Source: Zygnema circumcarinatum
Lineage: Eukaryota > Streptophyta > Zygnematophyceae > Zygnematales > Zygnemataceae
DNA: 64,000 nucleotides
Assembly: GCA_037447605.1 (NCBI GenBank)
Contig: CM074814.1
Location: forward strand, 2,212,125-2,276,124
Reading direction: 5' to 3'
This document shows, piece by piece, positions 11,090-24,771 of this stretch (positions within the stretch are counted from its first letter, which is position 1; every line of letters starts with the position of its first letter). A model generated the notes under the pieces. That model worked only from the letters and a program-made list of their open reading frames with translations, ran no database searches and was not told the DNA's origin. The position numbers and the translations under genes are program-made.

Positions 11090-14000
11090 ATGCAGCCCTC
11101 CATGGCCTCCGAGCTTCCCACCCCGCGCTCCCGCACTGCTCATTCAAGCTTTCAGCTTGAGGCTCCCACCTGCTCCTCTTCCCACAGCGCCGATCCCCCT
11201 CCTCCCCTCTCCTCGCCGCTCCCTTCCATCCCTGCAGACTGGCGCCAAGACATGCCTTCTCCTGGAAGGCGGCATCTCTACCAGACACAAAACAGCATGA
11301 AGAAGTCTGCTTCCAACTCCCTTCTACCGAGACAGCAGCAGCAACAGCAGCAGACGCACTTTAGAAACACCATTCTTCTTTTCGCAATGGTGCAGGTTTT
11401 TATAGTGTGGTTAGTTGTAACTGCAGTTGTTTATCTTCAGGATTTTGCCTTAAAACCAATCACCGTTGCAGGGATCCAGAATGGAGCAAGCCAGGGCTCT
11501 ACAATAGGGCAGGATTCTCTCCTCCGGAAGATTGGACAACGACTGAGGCATAGCTGTCCTTTACATCCTCCAGTATGTAGATCGGAGTCGGAATTGATTC
11601 CTGAGTCGTTGCGAGAGCTGAATCATTCGGTTTCAAGAAGCAAAAGCGACCTTCCAATGGTTTTTTTTTTCGCTGGAATTGAAGGATCAGGGCACAAATT
11701 TTTTGAACAAGTGTTTCGAAACCTTCCCGTCAATTTTTCAAGTGAGCTTCTTCTTCCATAAGTGAAGTCCTGTGCACTTTCCTTTCTTTCGCATGACGGG
11801 GGGCGGTGTTTTAGCTCAGGGGAAAAGCCCATCTCCATGATTGGTGCAGACGATGCTTTTTCTGTTAGTGATGATGAGTGAAGGTAATTTGAGAGTTGAT
11901 ACCGCTGCCAGTGGAGTTCCTGAAGACAAATTTAGAATTTGTCAAGTCATGCGATGCGGTTCATTAAATATTTTGTAAAGAAGAACTTGATGCCTACAAA
12001 CACGTTATGTGAGCATTAACTATGGGAGGGAGTATGGTAGAGGAGACTTGTGAGGCTTAGAATAATGAAATATACAGAACAGCCTGAAAAGATGCCTTGC
12101 CTGTGATGAGGTTCCTCCTCCTTCGAAAATATAATAATAAGGACCACAGCATTGAAAGTTCTCCTTCCATGTCTTTCATTGCAAAAATAAAGCGGGACCC
12201 TTCTTGAATATCTATCTCCTTTCTACCCGTAAAATGTGCTCATGGCAGTGTAAGACTGACTTGAGAAAACTACAAAGCATCTGAAATCTATAGCGTCGAA
12301 GTAACCCACAACGGCAATCCAACTTTGAACCTCGTCAAGAACACATTGAGGTTGATTTCTTGCCCTGAAACTCCCCTTAACTCTTGTGTTTAGGGCGTGA
12401 ATGGTGGCGGTGAACTCAGTTGTTGCTTTCGAACCGGAATTACATCTGACCGTGGATGAGAACCAAACGAACGTGCATCCGCGAGTGGCACAAAAATATG
12501 CAGAGTATGCCCCTTTCTGCCTTTGCTTTCTCGTTCCTTTTCCTCTCACCATATCACTCCCCAAACTTTCTATGCTTAAAAGCCTCGACAGCACAAACAC
12601 CAAATTCTGAATATTCCTTTCGATGTTGATGTTTTCCCTTCAGCTGTCCAAAACTTCCATATGCTCGTCCGCTAAAAGAGTATGCACGCGAGATGGCCCA
12701 CCGGCTAAGAGCGGCTGGAGAAGGTGAAAATTCGCACACCCACTTCCAATTTCGCAACACTCCTTGCTTCCCTCGCCTCCTTTAAACCCTGCCTTCCTTC
12801 CTTCCTTCCTTCCTTCCTACCTTTCATTTGAACAGTAAACAAAAGCACCTAAATTACGAAAGGCCATTTCCAAATTTCCCTCTCCCCTCTCTCCCCTGCC
12901 CTCCTCCCCTCTTTCTTCCCTCCACCCCCGAAATATGAACTACTGAAATGGACCAGATNNNNNNNNNNNNNNNNNNNNNNNNNNNNNNNNNNNNNNNNNN
13001 NNNNNNNNNNNNNNNNNNNNNNNNNNNNNNNNNNNNNNNNNNNNNNNNNNNNNNNNNNTTACCTTCCCATCAAGGATGCTTGATTCCTGTGCAATAACAA
13101 AAGACTGCTCGAAAGTGCTAGCCTGAATCGTGAAATGAATCATGGCACCCAGACAGCGTCTGCGTGCGCTTTGAACTGCAGGATTCCCCATTGGCAGAAT
13201 GCGTTTTTGGAGTCTGTGATGATATTAATGAACATGTTGCGCAATACTCTGGGAAATTTCTTATCTTTCAAATAGAACTGCAAGCATTGCTGCATATTTT
13301 TGTAAATTTGGAAAATTTCGAGTGATTCATGGAGGAACAAGAACAGATTACATTTGGATTTCAGCAAAAAGCACGCTCACACATTGCTGGAGAAACGAGG
13401 AGACGTAACAAACAGCATGTACGAATGCATTCGTGTATTTTGCAAAATAGAAGGTGTGTCGATGAGTTAATATTAAATGAATAAGCCATCCTCTTTATTG
13501 TGATCGAATGAAAGAAGGGTAATCATAGGAACATAAAATTTGGACCGTGCGAAATACTCTTAATCATTCGCAAAGCGGATAAGTGCGAGGGTTTAGAAAG
13601 AGGAACAAGTTTTCGTCGTCACTTAGAAACCCACAGTTGAAACCGAAAAAAGTATGGGTGTGATTGATGTATCCAGGAAGGCAAGCTACTCTCTGAAACG
13701 TGCTACATGCTATGGGGAAATAAACTCAGCTGCAATACCGCATACATGCATACATCTGGAAATGTTAAGAAGTTGTGCTGGCCTTGGCGCGAGTGGAGCG
13801 ATAGGCAAACACCTAAAAGACAACGAAGACAGAGCCGAGTGTCAAGCCTGAGGACGTTTTTTCTTCAGAACGACTAAGGTCGTAATTTTCACGTATTTAT
13901 ATTCGGTGCTTCTTTTTATGTGGGAAAAGTAAAAAGCAATCTTCTTAAATGATAGGTGGTGGTGGTTGCACACCGGATTTGTACGAGCAGAGGAGCAAAA

Positions 14001-17000
14001 TGGCTTACAGGATGAACTTTCTCGAATCTGAATAAGAGCAATGTCAGAAAAACAATGCTTTTGAATGCAGCGTTCAACATGGAACTCGAACATGCGTCGC
14101 TTATTCGTAATGAATTGAGCCGGTTTTGGATATTCTCCCACAATTTTCTTCTCCTTCCCCCCTGCATGGCAAATCTTCCTGCTTTCTGCTCGCCTGCTGG
14201 CGCTTGGCCTCCACGCAAGGCGCCATGTGTCGGCACCATGTAGATTGATGCCGCCATGCCTATACCTCGGCCAGAGATGCACTCAGTATTGTAGTTCTCA
14301 AGCCGCCTGCAGAAGAAGGTACTTCTGCAAGCTGCGATGCTGCGCTCGCCTGCGCCTCTCCTTGGCAGAAGCTCTGTCCAGCTCGTCTTACAGCCTGCAA
14401 GCATCTCATCTCTCGTTCTCCGCCCTCAGGAGAAGCAGTCTGTCTGGAAGCAGGCTCAGAAGGGGCGGCAAGTGCGAGCCATGGCGGGGATAGTGGACGT
14501 GATAACAGGCAAGAAGGGCAGGAAGCTGCCTGACGTGGTGGAGGCGAGTATTGACGAGCTGCGCAACTCCAAGTGGGAGTTTGAGAAGACGATGCGAGAG
14601 GCGAAGAAGGCGAGCAAGCCGGCGGATGATGTGAGGAAGGATGCGCTCCTGGTGGGAGCACAGGCCCGGCTCAGTCAGGCGCATCAGAACTACTGCAATG
14701 CTTTTGTGCTGTGGAGCGAAAAGTGCTTCGAACTTGACGAGCTTGTATCGGATGAAGATCGCAAACGGCTCAATCTTCCATCCGATGAGAATCCTCCAGT
14801 AGGTACACAAGGGGAAACAGCTGCTTCTGAGGAAACAGCTGCTTCTGGATGACTCCCAGGAGAGGAAAAGTAGGATGTGCCGCTGGTCTGAAGGAGATTG
14901 TGGAGGCAGATAGACTTCAGTGCATCTTTTCTTGTGCATGAATCTGAGACCAAACAGATTTTGAAGCACGTAAGGAATTGTAACCTGTACAAAGTTAGGC
15001 ATGCAGACATTTGATACTCCAAAAGTGGCTGCGGGATAATTTCTCTCACTTTTGTGTTTCCTTGTCAGGTTTGCCGACCCTTTTGCTGTTTCAGGTCGAC
15101 AAATTGCATGCATGTTTGGGTTTTTCCTTTTTGGAATAAAATGAGGATTGGCCTGTGGACGTAAGAGATTATCGTGTGCTGTTTCAGAAATTATCTGAAG
15201 AGTGTCCCCTGAATTGGTTCAGATTGTTTTGATAATCTAAGGATTGTTGATAATATAAGAGAATTTGATGTCATGAAAATTCTTGCTTGTTTCCTGCTGC
15301 TGTGAAGTGAACGATGTTTTCACCATCTTTGGGGATTCTGCGTGTGATCGCGAGAGAGAGAGCGAGAGAGAGCGAGAGAGAGGGAGAGGGGGCATTATGT
15401 CCAGCTTTAACAATGACAGATCCGAAAAAATTCAGAAACGGAAATACCGGGCACGATACAGGATGTTGCTGCATCACGAATGTAAAATTTATGCATCTGA
15501 TTGAACCGCTCAACCAAGATCTTTCAGATCTTATAAAAAAAGGGGGGTATCAAAACAGTTTGGATACCCAACAAAGCGACCAAATCCTCTTCCTACTCCC
15601 ACCCTGTCTATAGTCTTTCATACATCCTGCAGGACCTTAGAAACTCCTAGACACACTGCAGCAAATAGAGAGTCTATTACTTACATCTGCCAAATGCAAA
15701 CAAACCAAACTCTTATGTTTGAAAAACAACATCCGCACTGCCTGACCAGAGGGCAACCAACCAAACCCTGACTGCATGCTTCAACCTCTACCAACCATTG
15801 CAAGCAAGCTCTCCTCCAGCCCCTCCTCAATAGAGCGGCGTTCCCAAGGCAGTGGAGGGGTGCGTGAGGTAGTAGTTGGCGATGTTGCCGGCGGCCCCTC
15901 TCGGCCAGAAGCCGCCGGGCTTGGAGGGGCTGCCGGTTCCGTACACAATGCTAAGAGTCTGCGCGGGGTTGCGCGCGTAGGAGAGCGAGTCCGCGTTGGC
16001 GGAGAGGATGTTGGTTGTGGTTCTATTCTCCGCTCCGAGGTATTGGGGCACCACAATGTTCTCGTCGTCGATGGTGTCAGATCCATCCAAGCGGTCGCGG
16101 AGCTGCACATGCATGCATAGGTGAGGACGAGAAACCCCCCTCTAAAGCAAAACAATGAGCATTAATAGCTCTGTTTCGATTAGGCTTTGTCCTCCCTGGG
16201 GCCCCAAAAAGCTCACCGAAGTAATCAAGCCGGTTACTTCCACCACCTTTTGTGGCTCGGGTAGAGCCACCGCATTCCGCTTCCACCACAGCGTGGATCG
16301 CAGGATCGCATCCTGCCCGCCCTCCACTCCTAACACGCCCGCCAAGAGCTGCCGAACCCAAGCCCATGCTCAGTCAAAGATATTACATCCAGAAACTCCT
16401 TTTGTACTCATTTCAAAGCTTTATCAAGCAAGGTACAAAGACGACATCTTATTTGCAACAGTTGGAAAGAATAAGACATACCTCTTTGGCAGGGATTGTA
16501 TTGAGGAGGGGGTTTGCGCCGACATAGGCGGTGAGGCCCACGTACGGCAGAGTGAAGGCACCCAGAAGCCAACTCAAGTCGTTCACATATGGGTTGAATG
16601 GAACCTCCGGTTCGGCCCCTGCTGCTTCCTTGAAGAGAACAGCCCATGCGTTGCCAATGTCGATGAAAGGGCGGGGAATTTGCTGGTCTCCAAGAAACTC
16701 GCGGATGATTCTGTACACACGCAGTGGCAGAAACAGAACATTGCCTCGCCCACCAAATGGTTATGCGTTTCGAACTACGAGGATCAATGTCAACAAGCTA
16801 CGAAAGTCTCACCATTTACTATGTTATGCTGTTGCACCGATGTTGGGGATTCGATTCATAAAGCATTAGAACTGAGATAAAACTGAACAAGTTTCCACTA
16901 AAAATAAACTTCAGGAAGTGGCAGCATTTTCACCTGATGTGGCCAATCTCCTGGAAAGCCAACATTTGCGCTATTTTCTCGACTTCTGGTGACAAAGAGG

Positions 17001-19561
17001 CCTTCTTCCCACCAATGGGAGGAGGGCCGCCTCCGTTGAGCTCGGGGGCAAAGGCGTCGAGGCCGACTCCAAAGGCGGAGAAAAGATAGAACTCTGCCTC
17101 CAGGTGCTCTAAATTGAGGGCCAGCTGCGAGGTTTACAAGTGAAGTGAGAAAATAAAAATTTAGTCAAACGAGAAGGTATGGCGGGGTTTAGGTAAGGAG
17201 CACTGTTTGCCGAGTTCGTTGATAACCCGGGCATTGCCTCTCATGTGTACGAAAGAAAGAAAATTCTCAAAGAAACGTGGCAAAGGAAAAAGAAACCAAG
17301 TTTACGTTTCATATTTTTGTAGCACCCGGAAAGTCAAAACACCAGCAGCATGCAGCTGCAGAATTTAGAAGCGCTGCTGCTGACCTGGAAGAGGTCCGTC
17401 TCGCTGAGGGGAACCCCAGGTGGAGCAGGCGGGGCAGTCGGCAGCTGCGCCATGGCGGGCATCCACGCCCCTGCTAGGAGCAACACCGCCACGAAAAACA
17501 CCGGAGACCTCATCGCCATAGCGTCTCCTTACTACCTCCTCCCTATGTTTCCCCTCTCCTCCCTATCCCTAGTCACTTGTTGCCACTCCTCTCCCACTTC
17601 GCCCACTTTTGATACCCTATCGTACTCCTGAGTCTGTGAGAGTTGGTCCGCCCTCATCTATTTGTGGTGCCATGAGGCAATAGGGATGCGCGAAAGGCGA
17701 AGGTATACGAGGAGGGGTGTGACGGCACGTCGATGCGTCGCCAAAGCGGAGCTGCATGACCATGCAAGGCCGCCGGACAACTCGAAACCCGCCGACGATG
17801 GTCTCCGTGTACCGCACAGTTTCAGTCGAACTGAGATTTGAGCTCTCCGTTAAGTTCAGTTCAGTTCAGTTAAAAGAAGGACAAAAAAACTTCCCGTAAA
17901 CAGTGAGACTGGACTTAACTGCCATGTAACAAAACGTCACATGTGGAGCAATGAGCTGTACGGTATGTCCTTCAGCGGTTCCTTCTTCGTGGTTTCGACG
18001 GGAGGAAACCACGAGGAGGGTCTAGAACTGTGCGCCATATGGGTGTGTGAGAAAGAGAAGCGATTGGACAAAGTGTGAGCGTTCCAATCCATGCAACGGA
18101 GAGCAATGTGAATGCAGCGGAGGGAGATGGCCGTAGGATTGGCCTCACAGATGTACAGTGAACACGTAGTTGCTCCCTTCACCGCTGTATGCAGAGAGCG
18201 GAGCAACTTGCTGTCTGCCTCGTCGCATGGGAGAGCTTCTGCTCCATTTCTGTCACGCCTGTTGGCGCTTGGCCGCCATGCAGCATTCCAGCTGTCGGTG
18301 CCATGCAGGCTGCAGTCGCCATGGCTATATCTTGGGCAGCGCTTTCTCTCTCTCTGCACTCTCTCTCTTTCTGTGTTGTAATCTCGCGCCTGCAGCAGAT
18401 ATTTCTGCACATCTGCAAAATGTTGTGCTCGCCTGCAGCGTTTCTTTGCCGGAGCTCTGTCCGGCTCGCCTTACAGCCTGCAAGCATCTCATCTTTTGTC
18501 CTCCGCCCTAAGGAGACGCTGTCTCCCTGGAAGCAGGCACAGAAAAGGCAGCAAGTGCGAGCCATGGCGGGGATAGTGGACGTGATCACAGGCATGAAGG
18601 GCAGGAAGCTGCCTGACGTGGTGGAGGCGAGTATTGACGAGCTGCGCAACTCCAAGTGGGAGTTTGAGAAGACGATGAGAGAGGCGAAGAAGGCGAGCAA
18701 GCCGGCGGATGATGTGAAGATGGATGCACGCTTAGTGGGAGCGCAGGCCCGGCTCCTTGAGGCGCATCAGAACTACTGCAATGCCTTTTCACTTTGGCGA
18801 GAGAAGGGCTTCGATCTTGTCGAGCTTTTATCGGATGAAGATCGCGCAAGGATCAATCTTCCAACTACGGACAGTGCTCCGATAATCGCAGAAGTGGAAG
18901 TGGAAGCTGCTGCGGCAGAGCTCCCGGGAGAGGGAAAGTAGGATGTGCCGCGGATCTGAAGGAGGTTTTTGAAGGAGGTAGTCAATAGTGCATCGCTGTG
19001 CATGAATCTGAGACGAACGCAGATTTTTGGGAGAACATAAAAGAGTAGTAATCTGTAAAAACTAAACATGGAAACATTCTTTCCAGAAACGCCTGTCGAA
19101 TAGCATGAGCTTGCACTAGCTTGTCTCTTGCTCTGCTTTTCGATTTTCATTGTGACTGACAAAAGCACGTAAAACCCTAATAACCTGTAGTGCTGCTGAT
19201 GTTTGCACATATAGCAACGTCCTTAGCGAAAATTTTGATGACAAGACTTGGTAGGAACAACCCTCTGAATCAAGTTCTAAAGGAAGTAAATCTGTATGTA
19301 ATCTGAGTGAACAAATCTTTTCGAGTTTTATTGTGTCAAGCATGAGCTGGAAGCTGTGGCCTGGCTAATTCGAACCTTGAAAACTTAGAACTACACTTGG
19401 TTCTATTATGGTGCTGTTTCCCTACTGTTATGAAGATGTGTTGGAGATATTTTCCATCAATATGGCTATTCTTGTGAAGATTGCAAATGCTTGTTCGGAA
19501 AGAATGGCGAGGTGACTGTCAGAACATACTAAATTAGGATGTGTGATGAATTTCCATGTTC

Positions 19562-19611
<50 letters not shown>

Positions 19612-22600
19612 CTTCACTGCTTTCACCCAAAACCATCGCACGGACGGCCGACCCTCTCGCTGTCGTTTCCATGCTTCACGCAGTTCCGTGCCCAAATAAA
19701 ACGGAACGGACCGCGACTGCCACACATAGAGCGGGCCGCGCCGCAGCGCGTGACTGCGCCTCCGGGCATATGTCCTCGTCGCGGCGTGGAGCGCTCCGCC
19801 ACGTCAGCATCATTGTGCTGGAATTGCTTCTCGGCGCCACGTGTCGTGCTGCTACTCGCGGGCCAAGGCCGCGGGATCGCCCCCTCGCATGCCGCCGGCG
19901 CTTGCAAAAAGTTGGCCAAGGGTAGACATAAAAGGAGAAGCCTGATCTGGTCTGCAGTACGAGGAAGCAGGCTTTGGAGACACAGGAAGGGAGGGAGAGG
20001 GAGGGAGAAGCGGGAAAGGAGAGGGGCTGAGATAGTGAGGGAGAGGGAGAGAGAAGCGGGAGAGGAGAGGAGGAAAGGGGCAGAGACAGAGAGAGGGAGA
20101 GAAAGGAAGCGGCCACAATGTCGCGTATCTCTCTTGCGGCTATGGCGGTGCTTCTGCTGCTGGTGGGGCCATCCGCCATGGCGCTGATTCCCCCTCCTCC
20201 TCCTCCTCCGCCTGCGGCTCTGGGGGTTCCTCTCGGGGAGACTGATCTCTTCCAGGTCAGCGCTACATTGAATCTTATGAAAATTAGGACGTCAGAAATT
20301 ATGCAAGGATCGCTTTTAATATTGAGAAGCTGAGTTTTATTACGTTTCCCAATGAGAAAGGAAACGCCATGACTAACGTAATGTTGATTTTCCGTATAAA
20401 CTCTGGCAGCTGGCCCTCAATTTAGAGTATCTGGAAGCGGAGTTCTATCTTTTTTCAGCCTATGGGGTCGGTCTCGACGCCTTTGCCCCCGAGCTCAATG
20501 GAGGCGGGCCTCCTCCCATTGGTGGAAGGAAAGCGAATTTGTCGCCCGAGGTGGAGAAAATAGCTGAAATGCTCGCCTTGCAGGAGATAGGGCACATCAG
20601 GTGAAGGTCCTTGTCTAATACCGCAGATCTTTAGCAAGCCCAGTCTCATTGTTGTTGAGTCTTTGCGCATCACTATGTTCGCGCCATTGTGCAAGACATT
20701 TAGATGTGGGGAAAAATTACTGGACAATGCCGATTCCTTTCACTTTTCATGCAATCTACACCTATTTTAAATATTAAAGGAGGTACTTGCATGCAGAATT
20801 ATCCGCGAGTTTCTTGGAGCCCAGCAAATTCCCCGTCCTCTCATAGACATTGGTACGGCGTGGTCGGTCCTTTTCGAGGAAGCAGCGGGAGCCACACCCT
20901 CCGTCCCATTCGACCCGTATGTGAACGACTTGAGTTGGCTTCTGGGTGCCTTCACTCTGCCCTATGTGGGCCTAACCGCCTATGTCGGCGCCAACCCCCT
21001 CCTCTACTCAGTGGCGGCAAAGGAGGTAAAAGGAAGTTTGTTTGTTTTTATTGTTTGTTTCTGTTAGTCACTCATTTCCTTCGCAGGTAGAAGGGGAAAG
21101 ACTTGCGAAAGATTGAAATTTCTAATTCACTGGAAACTTGAATTGTTTCGCCTGTGGCAGCTCTTGGCGGGCGTGTTGGGAGTGGAGGGCGGGCAAGATT
21201 CGCTCTTGCGCACAACGCTGTGGTGGAAGCGCAATGCGGTGGCGCTACCTCAGCCTCTGAAGGTGGTAGTCATGACCGGCTTGATTACTTCGGTGAGCTT
21301 GCACGGCCTCACAAAACCCTTCCTTTTAAGAAAAAAAAAAAAGGAATCTAAAGCATAACAAGCCTCATTCAAACCAGAAGACCCCCTCCTTTGTAAAGGA
21401 GCCTTCTCCGGTAACTTTTAGTGATGCAAATGTGCCTTGAATTCTCGTTGTGAAGTGCTCCAACCCATGCATCTGATGCATGTGCAGCTCCGCGACCGCT
21501 TGGATGGGTCTGACACCATCGAGGACGAAAACATTGTGGTGCCCCAATACCTCGGAGCGGAGAATAGGACCACAACCAACATCCTCTCCGCCAACGCGGA
21601 CTCGCTCTCCTACGCGCGCAACCCCGCGCAGACTCTTAGCATTGTGTACGGAACCGGCAGCCCCTCCAAGCCCGGCGGCTTCTGGCCGAGAGGGGCCGCC
21701 GGCAACATCGCCAACTACTACCTCACGCACCCCTCCACTGCCTTGGGAACGCCGCTCTATTGAGGAGGGGCTGGAGGAGAGCTTGCTTGCAATGGTTGGT
21801 AGAGGTTGAAGCATGCAGTCAGGGTTTGGTTGGTTGCCCTCTGGTCAGGCAGTGCGGATGTTGTTTTTCAAACATAAGAGTTTGGTTTGTTTGCATTTGG
21901 CAGATGTAAGTAATAGACTCTCTATTTGCTGCAGTGTGTCTAGGAGTTTCTAAGGTCCTGCAGGATGTATGAAAGACTATAGACAGGGTGGGAGTAGGAA
22001 GAGGATTTGGTCGCTTTGTTGGGTATCCAAACTGTTTTGATACCCCCCTTTTTTTATAAGATCTGAAAGATCTTGGTTGAGCGGTTCAATCAGATGCATA
22101 AATTTTACATTCGTGATGCAGCAACATCCTGTATCGTGCCCGGTATTTCCGTTTCTGAATTTTTTCGGATCTGTCATTGTTAAAGCTGGACATAATGCCC
22201 CCTCTCCCTCTCTCTCGCTCTCTCTCGCTCTCTCTCTCGCGATCACACGCAGAATCCCCAAAGATGGTGAAAACATCGTTCACTTCACAGCAGCAGGAAA
22301 CAAGCAAGAATTTTCATGACATCAAATTCTCTTATATTATCAACAATCCTTAGATTATCAAAACAATCTGAACCAATTCAGGGGACACTCTTCAGATAAT
22401 TTCTGAAACAGCACACGATAATCTCTTACGTCCACAGGCCAATCCTCATTTTATTCCAAAAAGGAAAAACCCAAACATGCATGCAATTTGTCGACCTGAA
22501 ACAGCAAAAGGGTCGGCAAACCTGACAAGGAAACACAAAAGTGAGAGAAATTATCCCGCAGCCACTTTTGGAGTATCAAATGTCTGCATGCCTAACTTTG

Positions 22601-24731
22601 TACAGGTTACAATTCCTTACGTGCTTCAAAATCTGTTTGGTCTCAGATTCATGCACAAGAAAAGATGCACTGAAGTCTATCTGCCTCCACAATCTCCTTC
22701 AGACCAGCGGCACATCCTACTTTTCCTCTCCTGGGAGTCATCCAGAAGCAGCTGTTTCCTCAGAAGCAGCTGTTTCCCCTTGTGTACCTACTGGAGGATT
22801 CTCATCGGATGGAAGATTGAGCCGTTTGCGATCTTCATCCGATACAAGCTCGTCAAGTTCGAAGCACTTTTCGCTCCACAGCACAAAAGCATTGCAGTAG
22901 TTCTGATGCGCCTGACTGAGCCGGGCCTGTGCTCCCACCAGGAGCGCATCCTTCCTCACATCATCCGCCGGCTTGCTCGCCTTCTTCGCCTCTCGCATCG
23001 TCTTCTCAAACTCCCACTTGGAGTTGCGCAGCTCGTCAATACTCGCCTCCACCACGTCAGGCAGCTTCCTGCCCTTCTTGCCTGTTATCACGTCCACTAT
23101 CCCCGCCATGGCTCGCACTTGCCGCCCCTTCTGAGCCTGCTTCCAGACAGACTGCTTCTCCTGAGGGCGGAGAACGAGAGATGAGATGCTTGCAGGCTGT
23201 AAGACGAGCTGGACAGAGCTTCTGCCAAGGAGAGGCGCAGGCGAGCGCAGCATCGCAGCTTGCAGAAGTACCTTCTTCTGCAGGCGGCTTGAGAACTACA
23301 ATACTGAGTGCATCTCTGGCCGAGGTATAGGCATGGCGGCATCAATCTACATGGTGCCGACACATGGCGCCTTGCGTGGAGGCCAAGCGCCAGCAGGCGA
23401 GCAGAAAGCAGGAAGATTTGCCATGCAGGGGGGAAGGAGAAGAAAATTGTGGGAGAATATCCAAAACCGGCTCAATTCATTACGAATAAGCGACGCATGT
23501 TCGAGTTCCATGTTGAACGCTGCATTCAAAAGCATTGTTTTTCTGACATTGCTCTTATTCAGATTCGAGAAAGTTCATCCTGTAAGCCATTTTGCTCCTC
23601 TGCTCGTACAAATCCGGTGTGCAACCACCACCACCTATCATTTAAGAAGATTGCTTTTTACTTTTCCCACATAAAAAGAAGCACCGAATATAAATACGTG
23701 AAAATTACGACCTTAGTCGTTCTGAAGAAAAAACGTCCTCAGGCTTGACACTCGGCTCTGTCTTCGTTGTCTTTTAGGTGTTTGCCTATCGCTCCACTCG
23801 CGCCAAGGCCAGCACAACTTCTTAACATTTCCAGATGTATGCATGTATGCGGTATTGCAGCTGAGTTTATTTCCCCATAGCATGTAGCACGTTTCAGAGA
23901 GTAGCTTGCCTTCCTGGATACATCAATCACACCCATACTTTTTTCGGTTTCAACTGTGGGTTTCTAAGTGACGACGAAAACTTGTTCCTCTTTCTAAACC
24001 CTCGCACTTATCCGCTTTGCGAATGATTAAGAGTATTTCGCACGGTCCAAATTTTATGTTCCTATGATTACCCTTCTTTCATTCGATCACAATAAAGAGG
24101 ATGGCTTATACATTTAATATTAACTCATCGACACACCTTCTATTTTGCAAAATACACGAATGCATTCGTACATGCTGTTTGTTACGTCTCCTCGTTTCTC
24201 CAGCAATGTGTGAGCGTGCTTTTTGCTGAAATCCAAATGTAATCTGTTGTTGTTCCTCCATGAATCACTCGAAATTTTCCAAATTTACAAAAATATGCAG
24301 CAATGCTTGCAGTTCTATTTGAAAGATAAGAAATTTCCCAGAGTATTGCGCAACATGTTCATTAATATCATCACAGACTCCAAAAACGCATTCTGCCAAT
24401 GGGGAATCCTGCAGTTCAAAGCGCACGCAGACGCTGTCTGGGTGCCATGATTCATTTCACGATTCAGGCTAGCACTTTCGAGCAGTCTTTTGTTATTGCA
24501 CAGGAATCAAGCATCCTTGATGGGAAGGTAACTCGTGTGCCATTCCAACATGCGTGAATTGCAGCATGCCCCAAAATCTCATATGATGAATCATGGATGC
24601 ACCTTTACGTCGATAGCAATACGTAACTGGANNNNNNNNNNNNNNNNNNNNNNNNNNNNNNNNNNNNNNNNNNNNNNNNNNNNNNNNNNNNNNNNNNNNN
24701 NNNNNNNNNNNNNNNNNNNNNNNNNNNNNNN

Positions 24732-24771
<40 letters not shown>

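Larger units (their letters stand above)
13059..16021. repeat. left arm of a ~2.96 kb inverted repeat
   Basis: This is the reverse complement of 21569-24531, with paired positions always summing to 37590, so there is no net indel. Two mismatches were noticed (13341/24249 and 13480/24110). The arm carries antisense exon 4 of the split gene, a complete 171-aa-family gene, a GA-rich run and the 3' end of a PCC13-62 gene. Its outer end coincides with the N gap. Its inner end lies inside the last PCC13-62 exon. Confidence 0.93.

Noticed and set aside
10602-11288. 228-codon open frame on the minus strand
   Set aside because: Composition follows the CT-rich leader read in reverse (Arg/Gly/Glu runs). 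It overlaps the promoter and first exon of the plus-strand gene and has no family features.
16155-16880. 241-codon plus-strand frame
   Set aside because: It lies antisense to exons 3 and 4 of the left PCC13-62 gene, which has a complete, conserved and spliced model on the other strand.
22477-23184. 235-codon plus-strand frame (and its mirror at 14406-15113)
   Set aside because: Antisense shadow of copies C and A of the 171-aa family. Conservation between paralogues follows the frame of A/B/C.
13059-24631. Interpretation of the inverted repeat as a transposon with long terminal inverted repeats
   Set aside because: The arms carry ordinary genes and part of a host exon, no transposase is present, and no target-site duplication can be seen because the left end is a gap.
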